Shown here: one piece after another, positions 1-8,963 of the stretch
How the letters are laid out: the number at the start of each line of letters is the position of its first letter
Numbering within the stretch: the stretch's first letter is position 1
Assembly (NCBI RefSeq): GCF_900106755.1
Contig: NZ_FNNN01000013.1
Coordinates: 98,010-162,009, forward strand
Source: Bacteroides faecis MAJ27
Lineage (GTDB): Bacteria > Bacteroidota > Bacteroidia > Bacteroidales > Bacteroidaceae
DNA length: 64,000 bases
Direction of reading: 5' to 3'
Position numbers and translations under genes: made by a program
The notes under the pieces: model-generated
Database searches by the model: none
What the model was told of the DNA's origin: nothing
The model's input: only the letters and a program-made list of their open reading frames with translations

Positions 1-714
1 TCTGCCATTAGTGGTATTGTATTGTTGTTTGTAGATATGGCTGTTGTAATGCTGGCACAACGTTATCTCACAAGCAGCCTTGTGGCTATTATTGCTTCCT
101 CCACAGCCCTTTGGATTTTACTGCTGGATATCCCGATGTGGCGCACTAACTTTTGTAATCCTTTCACAATCATAGGTGGCATGATTGGTTTTTGGGGAGT
201 AGTAATGCTTTATGCCGAACAGTTCCATGCTGAATGGTTGCATCCATATAGTGAACGTGGTGTTTTGCTTCTTATTTTCGGATGTATCTCTTGGGCATTA
301 GGAACGTTGTATGCCAAATATCGATCATCCCGTGAAGAAGAAGTGAACGCTTTTGCCGGTTCTGCGTGGCAGATGCTTTTTGCCAGTGGAATGTTTTGGA
401 TTTGTGCCGCTATGAGCGGAGATGTTCAGGAAGCGGATTGGGGTAAAATATCGGCAGGAAGCTGGTTCTCCTTGTTATATTTGATTTCTTTTGGTTCTTT
501 GCTGGCATATTCGGCATATGTCTGGTTGTTGAAAGTGCGTCCGGCTGCAGAAGTAGGGACACATGCTTATGTCAATCCTTTTATAGCTGTTCTTTTAGGA
601 GTCTTTTTAGGAAATGAGCAAGTTACTTTTATTCAGATATTCGGTTTATTAGTGATTCTCTTGGGGGTGATGCTGATTAGCAGGAAATATAACAGGAGAA
701 AACCATCTTTGTAG
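1..714 (+). CDS. EamA/DMT-family transporter, 5' end outside window
   Basis: The frame is open from the first base, so the gene starts upstream of the window and only about 237 C-terminal codons are seen. The visible part is very hydrophobic, with about seven to eight membrane segments, and has the pattern of the drug/metabolite transporter superfamily: short helices, a central hydrophilic stretch around KYRSSREEEVNAF, and the C-terminal repeat with RPAAEVGTHAYVNPFIAVLLG, which fits the end of the second EamA domain. Such proteins export small metabolites or amino acids across the inner membrane. The substrate cannot be told from the sequence. The first in-frame ATG in the window is inside the protein and is not the real start. 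Confidence 0.85.
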   Translation, partial: SAISGIVLLFVDMAVVMLAQRYLTSSLVAIIASSTALWILLLDIPMWRTNFCNPFTIIGGMIGFWGVVMLYAEQFHAEWLHPYSERGVLLLIFGCISWALGTLYAKYRSSREEEVNAFAGSAWQMLFASGMFWICAAMSGDVQEADWGKISAGSWFSLLYLISFGSLLAYSAYVWLLKVRPAAEVGTHAYVNPFIAVLLGVFLGNEQVTFIQIFGLLVILLGVMLISRKYNRRKPSL

Positions 715-877
715 CTATTACTTTCAGGATTACAAACGAAATTTGTTAGGAGTTATTTTTGCTCTATCCTCAAAATCCATGATTGTGGTATAAATATCTG
801 TAAATCGTATACATTCGGGTCGGACCATTTCCCGTAATTTTGTAACTGGTAATTTAATATTAAAAAGGTATAGTAAT

Positions 878-1915
878 ATGAAAAAGATTTTATTAATTCC
901 ATTGATGCTGCTGACGATGATACCGATGGCGGCATGTAGCGGATCAAATGCAGATCTGATTCTTCCGGAACAACAACCTGAGAATTCCGGTAGTGGAGAT
1001 GAGGACGATTCTACAGATCCGGCAGACCCCACTCCCGGGGGTAACGGACGATATCTGGTGCTTTATTGCTCGCGCACAGGCAGTACAGAGCGTATGGCAC
1101 AGCAGATTCAAAAAATACTTGATTGTGATATTCTGGAAGTGGAACCCCAAGTGGCTTACGACAGTGATTACGATGGAATGCTCAGTCGTGCGCAGGAGGA
1201 ACTGTCTGCTATCCGTCAGGGAAATTATCCGGTGATTAAGACTTCGGTTGAAGATTTTGACGACTATGATATTGTGTTTGTCGGCTATCCGATCTGGTAC
1301 AGTAGTATTGCCACACCGATGCAGACGTTCCTGCACAATCATGCTTCGAAGCTCTCAGGTAAACGTATTGCCCTTTTTGCCACCAGTGGTAGTAGCAGTA
1401 TCTCTACATCGGTTGATGAGGCACGGGTGCTTTGCTCCGGTGCCACTTTCACCGAAACGCTGCTTCTGACTTCTTCGACGCTTTCACAGATGGAAAGTCG
1501 GGTGTCAGCGTGGCTCGAAACACTTGGTGTCAGTCGTGAAAACAATTATCCATCTACTTCTATGAATTTAAAGATTACAGTCGGAAACCGTACAATTACC
1601 GCCACAATGGAAGACAATGCTGCTGCGAAGGACTTCCTTTCGCGTTTGCCACTGGAGGTAACGCTGAATGATTATAATAATATCACTGAGAAAATCTTTT
1701 ATCCGTCGCCTGCGCTGACTACGACAGGAGTGACACGTGGCTGTGCACCTGTGCCCGGTGATATAACGATTTATGTGCCATGGAATAATGTGGCGATCTT
1801 TTGTAAAAGCTGGTCGCAAAGTAACGACTTGATAAAGATTGGCCACATTGACGCTGACGGAATGGCGGCATTGAACGTTACGGGTAATATTGCTGTGAAA
1901 TTCGAGCGACAGTAG
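878..1915 (+). CDS. Lipoprotein with flavodoxin and cyclophilin-like domains
   Basis: A 345-residue exported protein. It begins with a lipoprotein signal whose lipobox ends MAAC (Cys20), followed by a low-complexity acidic/Pro linker (residues 25-55). Residues about 58-210 form a flavodoxin fold: LYCSRTGSTERMA is the FMN phosphate-binding loop and FVGYPIWYSS the second FMN-contacting loop. Residues about 225-345 match the bacterial cyclophilin-like domain type (ITVGNRTITATMEDNAAAK start, GDITIYVPWNN near the end). The family is thought to act in envelope redox chemistry, but the partner is unknown. It lies 49 bp upstream of a cupin/CMD protein on the same strand, so the two are probably co-transcribed. 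The start codon is well placed directly before the signal peptide. Confidence 0.85.
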   Translation: MKKILLIPLMLLTMIPMAACSGSNADLILPEQQPENSGSGDEDDSTDPADPTPGGNGRYLVLYCSRTGSTERMAQQIQKILDCDILEVEPQVAYDSDYDGMLSRAQEELSAIRQGNYPVIKTSVEDFDDYDIVFVGYPIWYSSIATPMQTFLHNHASKLSGKRIALFATSGSSSISTSVDEARVLCSGATFTETLLLTSSTLSQMESRVSAWLETLGVSRENNYPSTSMNLKITVGNRTITATMEDNAAAKDFLSRLPLEVTLNDYNNITEKIFYPSPALTTTGVTRGCAPVPGDITIYVPWNNVAIFCKSWSQSNDLIKIGHIDADGMAALNVTGNIAVKFERQ

Positions 1916-1963
1916 CTCAGTGAGATGCGGAAGTTTCTGAATCATAAAACAATATATATCACT

Positions 1964-3169
1964 ATGAGAAGATTATTTTTTATTTTTGTAACAGTCATCG
2001 GAGTTTTGCAGATTCCGATGCAATCTATAAATGCACAGAATATGAAAAAGGAAGAAGTACCTCAAAACCTCAGCGCATTTCCGGTAGGAAAGGAAAATGC
2101 AGGATTCGAACAATACTTTACGGGAAAATCCTGGCTGGCGCCGCTGACCGGTAACAAAGACTTGAATGTCCCTATGTTCAATGTTACTTTTGAACCTGGT
2201 TGCCGAAACAATTGGCACAGCCATACAGGCGGACAAATCCTGATAGCCGTTGGAGGCGTAGGATATTATCAGGAACGGGGTAAGGCAGCACGTCGTTTGC
2301 TTCCCGGTGACGTCGTTGAAATAGCACCTGATGTAGAACATTGGCACGGTGCCGCTCCTGATAGTTGGTTTTCGCATTTGGCTATTGAATGCAATCCGCA
2401 GACCAACAAGAATACTTGGCTGGAACGGGTGGACGATGAACAGTATGCTGAAGCTACGAAAGATGACAGAGGAGGCGGACTAAGTGATACTGACCCCGAA
2501 CTGGACGCGATATGGGGTCATTTTGCCAAAGAAGTGCAGGAATACGGTGACTTGAATACTAAAACCCGCCTGATGGTGACATTGGCATCCAATATTGCCT
2601 CGCAGGCCCGGACTGAATACCGGATGATGCTTGAAAGCGCTCTTAATGCAGGTATTACTCCGATAGAAATAAAGGAGATCCTTTATCAGGCAGTAGCCTA
2701 CGCAGGTATGGCTAAAGTGATGGATTTTATCGGTATCACTAATGATGTATTATTGGCCCGTGGTGTTCGTCTTCCCTTAGAGGGACAGTCGGTTGTTTCT
2801 TCCGAAACCCGTTTCGACAAAGGACTGGGGTTGCAGAAATCCATTTTTGGTGAGCGGATAGATCAGATGCATAAAAACGCTCCCGAAAACCAAAAGCATA
2901 TTCAGCGTTATCTTTCTGCCAACTGTTTCGGAGACTATCAGACACGTAACGGACTGGATGTGAAGATGCGCGAACTGTTAACGTTCTCAATCCTTGTTTC
3001 TTTGGGAGGTTGTGAATCGCAGGTGAAAGGGCATATACAGGGGAATGTCAATGTAGGTAACGATAAAGATACTCTGCTGGCTGTTGTAACCCATCTATTG
3101 CCTTATATCGGTTATCCGCGCACACTCAATGCGATAGCTTGTCTGAATGAGGTGATTCCGGAAAAATAA
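1964..3169 (+). CDS. Cupin plus carboxymuconolactone decarboxylase-family protein
   Basis: A 401-residue protein with a Sec signal peptide ending near INAQ; the ATG at 1964 is preferred to the in-frame one at 1925 because the hydrophobic signal follows it directly. Residues about 40-130 form a cupin with the metal-binding pattern NWHSHTGGQ and a second histidine motif VEHWHG. Two carboxymuconolactone decarboxylase/AhpD-like repeats follow: the first around LNTKTRLMVTLASNIASQAR, the second around VKMRELLTFSILVSLGGCE. The second keeps a Cys with a His six residues on, not the full CxxCxxH of AhpD, while the first lacks the Cys. This domain order is common in Bacteroides and the reaction is not established. 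Its flavodoxin-like neighbour suggests envelope redox or detoxification work. Confidence 0.85.
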   Translation: MRRLFFIFVTVIGVLQIPMQSINAQNMKKEEVPQNLSAFPVGKENAGFEQYFTGKSWLAPLTGNKDLNVPMFNVTFEPGCRNNWHSHTGGQILIAVGGVGYYQERGKAARRLLPGDVVEIAPDVEHWHGAAPDSWFSHLAIECNPQTNKNTWLERVDDEQYAEATKDDRGGGLSDTDPELDAIWGHFAKEVQEYGDLNTKTRLMVTLASNIASQARTEYRMMLESALNAGITPIEIKEILYQAVAYAGMAKVMDFIGITNDVLLARGVRLPLEGQSVVSSETRFDKGLGLQKSIFGERIDQMHKNAPENQKHIQRYLSANCFGDYQTRNGLDVKMRELLTFSILVSLGGCESQVKGHIQGNVNVGNDKDTLLAVVTHLLPYIGYPRTLNAIACLNEVIPEK

Positions 3170-3222
3170 TCAAAAAATAACACTCAAACGATAAACAGTA
3201 TAATCTGTTTGAGCGTATCTTT

Positions 3223-3708
3223 TTAAGAATTCTTTTTGGAGTGATGCGGAAGGAAACGATAGGTAATGTCCTCCATTGTCCCATTTACGATATGGTACAG
3301 ACGCTGATTGGTTGTTTCAGACTTTAATCCGCCCAGAGTTTCTATGTAAGGTCCTAACTTTATATATTGGAAATAAGACACATTAAAATGATCCGGTAAT
3401 TTCGATTTCCCGGAATACCAGCCGACTTTTACCGGAGCGATAGTCTGCCTGCTTAGATATTCAGCCAGCCGTTCTACTTCCGCAGGTGAAGCATCGCCAC
3501 CCATAAAGCAGACGCACGTGACAGCCTTTCCGTACTTGTCGAGCAGTACGGAAAGGCTGTTTTCATTCAAGGGCTCTCCAACGTTCTCCATCAGGTAAGG
3601 ACTATGGCAGCCTTTGCAGTGATTGGGGCAGTTGGAGAGATTGATAGCCAGCGTTACTTCGTCCGGTATCTCTTGAAATACAATATCGTAATCAGCGTAC
3701 CGAAGCAT
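3223..3708 (-). CDS. nrdG: Anaerobic ribonucleotide reductase activating protein
   Basis: A 161-residue radical-SAM activase that generates the glycyl radical on NrdD using S-adenosylmethionine and a [4Fe-4S] cluster. The cluster motif CPNHCKGCH (CxxxCxxC) is at residues 27-35, the GGDA-type SAM-binding segment follows (CFMGGDASP), and the length is normal for NrdG. The reading frame overlaps the end of nrdD by 17 bp, so the two are translationally coupled in one minus-strand operon. Regulation is probably by the cobalamin riboswitch ahead of nrdD. Confidence 0.95.
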   Translation of the reverse strand: MLRYADYDIVFQEIPDEVTLAINLSNCPNHCKGCHSPYLMENVGEPLNENSLSVLLDKYGKAVTCVCFMGGDASPAEVERLAEYLSRQTIAPVKVGWYSGKSKLPDHFNVSYFQYIKLGPYIETLGGLKSETTNQRLYHIVNGTMEDITYRFLPHHSKKNS

Positions 3709-5785
3709 AATATCTGAGGTCTGCCTCCTTTTGACGTGCCTGGGAGAAATTGCTGATACGTTTCATGTAGCCGATAACGCGGGTCAGATAGTCCACATCC
3801 TCGCTATGACATTCGGGACACTCGTGCAGATACCGTTTGTCGATGTGATGACATTTATTACATACGGTGTTCGGAATGTTGAATGTAAAGTAATTGCAGC
3901 CTTCGGTAGCAGCCACACGGAGTAATTGCCGGTATTGTTCTTTGCTAAGATGTTCTTCCAGGTTCATGTGCAGAGCAGAACCACCTGTCAGATGTTCGAT
4001 ATAGCGATGGCCATGCAGACGGAATTTATCGACGATGTTCAGCGATTGATCTTCTACGATATAGAAGTAACTGTTATAGCATTCGCGGTAAGTCTGGAAT
4101 CCTGCTTCCTTGTCCCATTTCGCATGCTTCACTCCGACATTTTCGGCAGGAATCATTTCACAGTTGAACAGAATGTCTTTTGTACGGTATTTCTTGTTAT
4201 ATTTTTCAATCATGCCGAGAATTTCCTGTACAAAAGCTTCATATTTAGGATTATCATTAATGTCGATTCCCATGAACTGCGCGGCTTCCACCAGTCCGTT
4301 TACACCGATAGTAAGATACTGACGACTCATATTGATGTAACCGGCATCAAACAGCGGCAACATTCCTTTTGCCTGCAGTTGCTTCAGATTCTCATTATAG
4401 GCCAGTTGTACTTTATGAACCAGATCGACTACTTCTTCCAGAAAGAAAGGATAAAGCATGCCGGATTTTACAGCGTGCTGGATACAGCGGTTCAGATTGA
4501 TGGTGAGCACACTTTTAGAACCGGTAGAAACTCCTCCGGCTCCCAGCGTATAACTGAAACCGTTGTCTTGTATCTCATTACGCAAGCGGCAGCAACTGCT
4601 CAAAGAATCGGCCTTGTCGCTCATATAAGTAAAGAAGGAATGCCCCTCTGCATACATCTCGGCAGTGAAGTCACCGTATTCTTTATCCAGCACGTCACCG
4701 TCTTTTGTCAAGAGTGCCATTGTCTCGACAGGGAATGTCAGTACGGTGCGGGTGCGTTCTTTATTAAACCATTTCATAAAACGCTTCTGCAACCAGCTGA
4801 GTGAATCCCAGTCGGGCTTGCTTCCATCCGGGAAAACGAAGTGCTCGAAAAGGCTGTTGAAATAATACTTGTCATAATAAGCTACATTCCAGAAGACAGC
4901 CTGGAAGTTGCGTGCTCCTGTAGGCTGGTTGATGGAATAGACGATTTGTTCGAAACAGTCCGTTATGACTTTGTCAATCGATCTTTGTTTCAGGGATAGG
5001 TCTGCGAGTTTATCGGGGTTCTTATAATAATCCTGTCCGTATTCCAGTCCTATGAAATAGTTCATATACATCAGAAACTCGGGCGTAGCGCATGCCCCGC
5101 TCAACATACTCGATACGATGAATACCATATTGACGAATCCGCCACAGAAAGATTTCAGATTGGTGGGGGCAGTGGAATTGCCTCCTACGGCTGTTGTGCC
5201 TGCTATCAACCAGGGATACATCGTAATACTTGCACAGTAGTTGGCAAGATTGGTTTCATCATTCTTGTAGATGAAGTGATGATTCAGCAGGTCCAGATAA
5301 CGGTCGGATATTTCTTTGCCGTACATATCTTTCAGGCGGTCTATCAACAGGCGGCGGTTGAGGCGGATAAAATTCGATTTGGGGAGTTCGCCTATCAGTG
5401 TGGCGATATTCTTGTTCTCCACATTGGCGTTGGAATCGTATTTGCTGCCGGTAGCCGGATTGGAAGCGTCGCAATAATCGAGAAGAAATTTGAGCTTGTC
5501 CCTTACTTCCCGGTCTTCCAGATGTTTCTGGCGATACAGCATATATGCCTTGGCAACGCTGTAATAATGCTCTGCCATCAGGGCGACTTCCACCTGATTC
5601 TGGATTTCTTCTACATTTGTCCCGTCACTGATACTGACACGACTCAACACGTTGGTGATAACATCCTGTGTTGCAAAACTTCCTACTGACAAGAATGCCT
5701 TGGATATTGCATTCTTAATTTTGTCGAGGGAAAAAAGTTCTTTCTTCCCGTCCCTTTTGATAATAAATATCTCCGAACTGATCAT
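3692..5785 (-). CDS. nrdD: Anaerobic (class III) ribonucleoside-triphosphate reductase
   Basis: A 697-residue oxygen-sensitive reductase that makes deoxyribonucleotides from NTPs under anaerobic conditions. An ATP-cone allosteric domain is at the N terminus (KRDGKKELFSLDKIKNAI, residues about 9-100). The glycyl-radical barrel follows, with a C-terminal zinc site built from CNKCH and CPECH and the glycyl-radical loop RVIGYM near residue 670. The start lies just downstream of an untranslated leader that holds a cobalamin riboswitch at about 5930-6135, so this B12-independent enzyme is probably shut off when B12 is plentiful. It overlaps nrdG, which follows on the same strand. Confidence 0.96.
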   Translation of the reverse strand: MISSEIFIIKRDGKKELFSLDKIKNAISKAFLSVGSFATQDVITNVLSRVSISDGTNVEEIQNQVEVALMAEHYYSVAKAYMLYRQKHLEDREVRDKLKFLLDYCDASNPATGSKYDSNANVENKNIATLIGELPKSNFIRLNRRLLIDRLKDMYGKEISDRYLDLLNHHFIYKNDETNLANYCASITMYPWLIAGTTAVGGNSTAPTNLKSFCGGFVNMVFIVSSMLSGACATPEFLMYMNYFIGLEYGQDYYKNPDKLADLSLKQRSIDKVITDCFEQIVYSINQPTGARNFQAVFWNVAYYDKYYFNSLFEHFVFPDGSKPDWDSLSWLQKRFMKWFNKERTRTVLTFPVETMALLTKDGDVLDKEYGDFTAEMYAEGHSFFTYMSDKADSLSSCCRLRNEIQDNGFSYTLGAGGVSTGSKSVLTINLNRCIQHAVKSGMLYPFFLEEVVDLVHKVQLAYNENLKQLQAKGMLPLFDAGYINMSRQYLTIGVNGLVEAAQFMGIDINDNPKYEAFVQEILGMIEKYNKKYRTKDILFNCEMIPAENVGVKHAKWDKEAGFQTYRECYNSYFYIVEDQSLNIVDKFRLHGHRYIEHLTGGSALHMNLEEHLSKEQYRQLLRVAATEGCNYFTFNIPNTVCNKCHHIDKRYLHECPECHSEDVDYLTRVIGYMKRISNFSQARQKEADLRYYASVR

Positions 5786-5929
5786 ACCTATATTTTAAGA
5801 ATTAACAAATATAATTTGTGCTTACATAGTTATTCGTGCACGACAATTTCCGGAGCTTGTAATAAAATGGATCTGTGTAGGATTCGTTCTATTGCCTTTC
5901 ACCCGAAAGCCTGGAATAACGGCTATCAT

Positions 5930-6135
5930 ATCGGCAGGTCTTCTGACTTGTTTCTGTTGTGACGCCTTCCCGGTTTGTTCAGCAAACCAGTGGCGGATGA
6001 ATGCCACAACATTTCTCTCATTCTGATGGAGGGATAAAACTTACAGCTACGGGGATAGTTCCTGATTTTCACGGGATTCCCTTTTAATTCCGTTTCATGT
6101 TGATGATGATTCGGAAACCGATGTTACCGGCAAAG
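5930..6135 (-). promoter_or_regulatory. Cobalamin (B12) riboswitch in the nrdDG leader
   Basis: Read on the minus strand, this stretch has the ordered conserved blocks of the B12 element: AAGGGAATCCCGTGAAAATC near 6072-6085, then CCCCGTAGCTGTAA near 6040-6053, GCCACTGG near 5988-5995, GGGAAGGC near 5964-5971, and the B12-box-like AAGTCAGAAGACCTGCC at about 5934-5950. A small hairpin (CTTTC, loop GGGT, GAAAG) sits at about 5895-5909, between the aptamer and nrdD, and may be part of the expression platform. The next gene on this strand is nrdD, 145 bp away. The boundaries are approximate because they were set by eye. Confidence 0.9.
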
Positions 6136-7062
6136 TTAGAAATTAAATCAATAATCTAACTGAAAAGGGGATAAAATTATTCGGCTATTATTAGCATATA
6201 TCTGAAAGCCGTTATGCTGATTCCACTGTGCATAATAAAAAGAAAAAAATCTTTTTCGAAACAGGATACACAAACCTGGATACTGTCGCAAAGTGAAAAT
6301 AAAGTGTTAATCTCATCGATTTGTGTCTTTTATCAATGTTCTGTTTTTAATATTTAGAATGAATGTTTTCGGTATGATTTTCTTCAGATAGAGAAAATTA
6401 TGCATATAAAGATGAAATAATATACACTTTCTGAAGGTTTTATTGCATCAATATAACTGTTATATGTATCATAACAATGCATGAAACAGGTTGTTCCTTT
6501 AAATGAAACGGTCCGTTGGTTTTAAAGGAACGGGGCATTGGTCGGTGAGGAAGGTTTGTTTTCTTTGCAAGGAAGGGGAAAATCTCTTTTTCAACCAGCT
6601 TTTTACGCTGGTTGTTTTCATTTTCCATCACTATATATTGTGTTAACTTGGAGTAATATTCTTACAGTTGACATTATTTTGGGTGTAACGGCTATAGAAT
6701 TGTATCATATCGCAATATAATAATCGATATTCCTGTTCATTGGATATTTTTAGATTGGAAATCCAGCCGTTTTTTCGATCTTCCTTCTGATCCCTCTGTA
6801 TATTTCGTATCCAGTTTTTGCATAATAGTCGTTCTTTCATATTTGTTCTCTAACAGGGAATGCCGGAACATACATGTATCGTTTCTCCTGGATGGATTGA
6901 GTAAATAGATGTTAATTCAGCTAGAGACCTGCGAACTAATATTTGATATGGAATGTTGTTTAATCTAAATAACGAGCTTTAATTATGAACTAAAAAGTTA
7001 GACATGAGCAAATAAAACATTTCTAATAATTTAGCAAATGAAACATTACAATTTAAAAAAGA
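6136..7062. other. Long intergenic region between nrdD leader and ompA
   Basis: About 930 bp without a convincing gene; the short frames here have no recognisable features. It contains an 11-bp perfect inverted repeat GTTCCTTTAAA (6493-6503) / TTTAAAGGAAC (6521-6531), with a second nested AACGG/CCGTT pair in the centre. A hairpin AACCAGC / GCTGGTT (6593-6599 / 6607-6613) follows and is trailed by GTTTTC. The rest is AT-rich and holds the promoters of the divergent nrdD and ompA transcripts, which I could not pin down. Confidence 0.6.
6593..6618 (+). terminator. Possible terminator hairpin in the nrdD-ompA gap
   Basis: A 7-bp stem AACCAGC/GCTGGTT with a 7-nt loop is followed by GTTTTC on the plus strand. 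The U-tract is short, so this is either a weak terminator of an unannotated plus-strand transcript or a plain structured site. No gene was recognised directly upstream. Confidence 0.35.
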
Positions 7063-7068
7063 ATGATT

Positions 7069-8196
7069 ATGAGAAAATCTATTATTTTATTAGCTATGGT
7101 ATTGGGCGCTTTTACAGCGAATGCCCAGACTGTTGTGGAAGGTACAAAGTTTGCAGATAATTGGTCTGTAGAAGTAAACGCCGGTGTGATTACTCCTCTT
7201 ACTCACAGCGCTTTCTTTAAGAATGCACGTCCCGGTTTCGGAATCGGAGTCTCCAAACAATTAACTCCTATATTTGGTTTAGGATTGCAAGGCATGGGAT
7301 ATATCAATACTACCCAAAGCAAAACAGCTTTTGACGCATCTGACGTTAGCCTGTTGGGTAAAGTAAACCTGATGAACCTGTTTGCAGGTTACAAGGGTGT
7401 TCCTCGTTTGTTTGAGGTTGAGGCAGTAGCCGGTGCGGGTTGGCTGCACTATTATGTGAATGGCGATGGCGATCAGAATTCATGGTCTACCCGCTTCGGA
7501 TTGAATCTGAACTTTAACCTTGGTGAAAGCAAAGCCTGGACTTTAGGAGTGAAACCAGCCATTGTATATGATATGCAAGGTGACTTCAATCAGGCAAAAA
7601 GCCGTTTCAATGCCAACAATGCGGCATTTGAATTGACTGCCGGACTGACTTATCACTTTAAGACCAGTTCAGGAAACCGTTACTTCACTGAAGTGAGAGT
7701 TTACAACCAAGGCGAAATTGACGATCTGAACGCTTCTGTCAATGCTCTTCGTGGACAGGTGAATAATAAGGATGGTGAGTTGAACAGCGCTAACCAGAAA
7801 ATCAGCGGATTGCAGCAGGAACTTGAAGCATGTCGCACTAAGGTTGTTCCGGTTGAAACTGTGGTAAAGACTGCCCGTGTTCCCGAATCTATCATTACTT
7901 TCAGACAAGGCAAATCATCGGTTGATGCTTCACAGCTCCCGAATGTAGAACGTGTAGCTTCTTATATGAAGAAATATGCCGACTCAAAAGTAGTGATCAA
8001 AGGATATGCTTCTCCGGAAGGTAGTGTGGAAGTCAATGCCCGAATAGCTGCGGCTCGTGCAGAGGCTGTAAAAACGATCTTGGTCAACAAATATAAGATT
8101 AATCCGGCACGTATCACTGCCGAAGGTCAGGGAGTAGGTGACATGTTTACCGAACCGGACTGGAACCGTGTAAGTATATGTACTATTGAAGATTAA
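7069..8196 (+). CDS. OmpA-family outer membrane protein
   Basis: A 375-residue outer-membrane protein. A signal peptide (MRKSIILLAMVLGAFTANAQ) is followed by an eight-stranded-barrel-like region up to about residue 205. A short helical/coiled-coil spacer with NALRGQVNNKDGELNSANQK follows at about 215-255, then the C-terminal OmpA peptidoglycan-binding domain (ITFRQGKSSVDASQL, then GYASPEGSVEVNARIAAAR and RITAEGQG). Such proteins tether the outer membrane to peptidoglycan and are usually very abundant in Bacteroides. I chose the ATG at 7069 over the one at 7063 because it starts the classical signal peptide. A terminator follows at 8221-8258. Confidence 0.93.
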   Translation: MRKSIILLAMVLGAFTANAQTVVEGTKFADNWSVEVNAGVITPLTHSAFFKNARPGFGIGVSKQLTPIFGLGLQGMGYINTTQSKTAFDASDVSLLGKVNLMNLFAGYKGVPRLFEVEAVAGAGWLHYYVNGDGDQNSWSTRFGLNLNFNLGESKAWTLGVKPAIVYDMQGDFNQAKSRFNANNAAFELTAGLTYHFKTSSGNRYFTEVRVYNQGEIDDLNASVNALRGQVNNKDGELNSANQKISGLQQELEACRTKVVPVETVVKTARVPESIITFRQGKSSVDASQLPNVERVASYMKKYADSKVVIKGYASPEGSVEVNARIAAARAEAVKTILVNKYKINPARITAEGQGVGDMFTEPDWNRVSICTIED

Positions 8197-8220
8197 TAGG
8201 ATATGTAAATAGAATAGGTG

Positions 8221-8258
8221 AGGGCTGTCCTTGTATGGGGCAGCCCTTATTTTGTTTT
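8221..8258 (+). terminator. Rho-independent terminator of the ompA gene
   Basis: The stem AGGGCTG (8221-8227) pairs with CAGCCCT (8241-8247) around a 13-nt loop, and TATTTTGTTTT follows at once. It lies 25 bp after the ompA stop codon. Confidence 0.9.
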
Positions 8259-8303
8259 AAAACAAAATACGAATGGACGAAGTACAGAAAAATGGGTAAA
8301 GTC

Positions 8304-8334
8304 ATTGTTTGTTTATTTAAAGTGACTATTTTTG
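8304..8334 (+). promoter_or_regulatory. Bacteroides-type promoter of the Crp/Fnr gene
   Basis: A -33 box ATTG (8304-8307), a 19-bp spacer, and a perfect -7 box TATTTTTG (8327-8334) match the TTTG/TAnnTTTG consensus. Transcription would start near 8340, which supports translation from the ATG at 8392 and rules out the in-frame TTG at 8332. Confidence 0.7.
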
Positions 8335-8391
8335 GCAAACCATCCGTTTTATGCTGAAAAGAGTGGCAAAGCAATTGAAATAAAACTATTT

Positions 8392-8955
8392 ATGGATATA
8401 CATGATATCATTGACAACATATATAAACTGCCGGATGTTTCGAAAGAAGCATTATTGAGTGATGCTTCCGAAGTGGTATATCCTAAAGGTTTCCATCTGT
8501 TTTGGGCAAACCGTAAAAGCACTAAATTTTATCTGATGAAGAAAGGGATGCTGCATGCCTACACCCATAAGTCGGATAAGAAAGTTACATTCTGGTTCGG
8601 GAAGGAGGGAGATGCTATTTTCCCGTTGCAAACTCTCTATGATAATCAGGCGGGATATGAGAATATTGAACTTTTGGAAGACAGCGCCCTGTATGAACTG
8701 AGTGTTGATAAATTGCATAATCTCTATCTGGAAGATATACACATAGCCAACTGGGGAAGGAAATTTGCCGAAAGAGAATGTATCAAATCAGAGAAACTTT
8801 TTATTTCCCGACAATTCAAAACTTCATTGGAGAGATATCAGGAACTGATATCCGACTATCCTGATATACTTCAACGCGTACCGCTGGGTATTATAGCGTC
8901 ATATTTAGGTATCTCGCAGGTCAATCTAAGTAGAATCCGGGCAAAGATCAGGTGA
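8392..8955 (+). CDS. Crp/Fnr-family transcriptional regulator
   Basis: A 187-residue regulator with an N-terminal cyclic-nucleotide-binding-like beta barrel (residues about 15-125, including KGFHLFWANR and FWFGKEGDAIFPL) and a C-terminal helix-turn-helix of the Crp type (VPLGIIASYLGISQVNLSRI). The canonical cAMP-contacting residues are not evident, as in most Bacteroides members, so the ligand is unknown. The next gene, 91 bp downstream on the same strand, is a small multidrug-resistance-type exporter, and a palindromic repeat lies between them. Control of that exporter is therefore likely, but this is inference. Confidence 0.88.
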   Translation: MDIHDIIDNIYKLPDVSKEALLSDASEVVYPKGFHLFWANRKSTKFYLMKKGMLHAYTHKSDKKVTFWFGKEGDAIFPLQTLYDNQAGYENIELLEDSALYELSVDKLHNLYLEDIHIANWGRKFAERECIKSEKLFISRQFKTSLERYQELISDYPDILQRVPLGIIASYLGISQVNLSRIRAKIR

Positions 8956-8963
8956 TTTTTTAT

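Noticed and set aside
1925..1963. Earlier start of the cupin/CMD gene
   Set aside because: The extra 13 residues lie before the signal peptide, which should be N-terminal.
3926..4804. Long plus-strand frame of 292 codons opposite nrdD
   Set aside because: It is antisense to the clearly real nrdD gene and its codons follow the nrdD frame, so it is a shadow frame.
6440..6631. Minus-strand frame of 63 codons in the nrdD-ompA gap
   Set aside because: It overlaps the hairpins and has no ribosome-binding site, family or plausible start.
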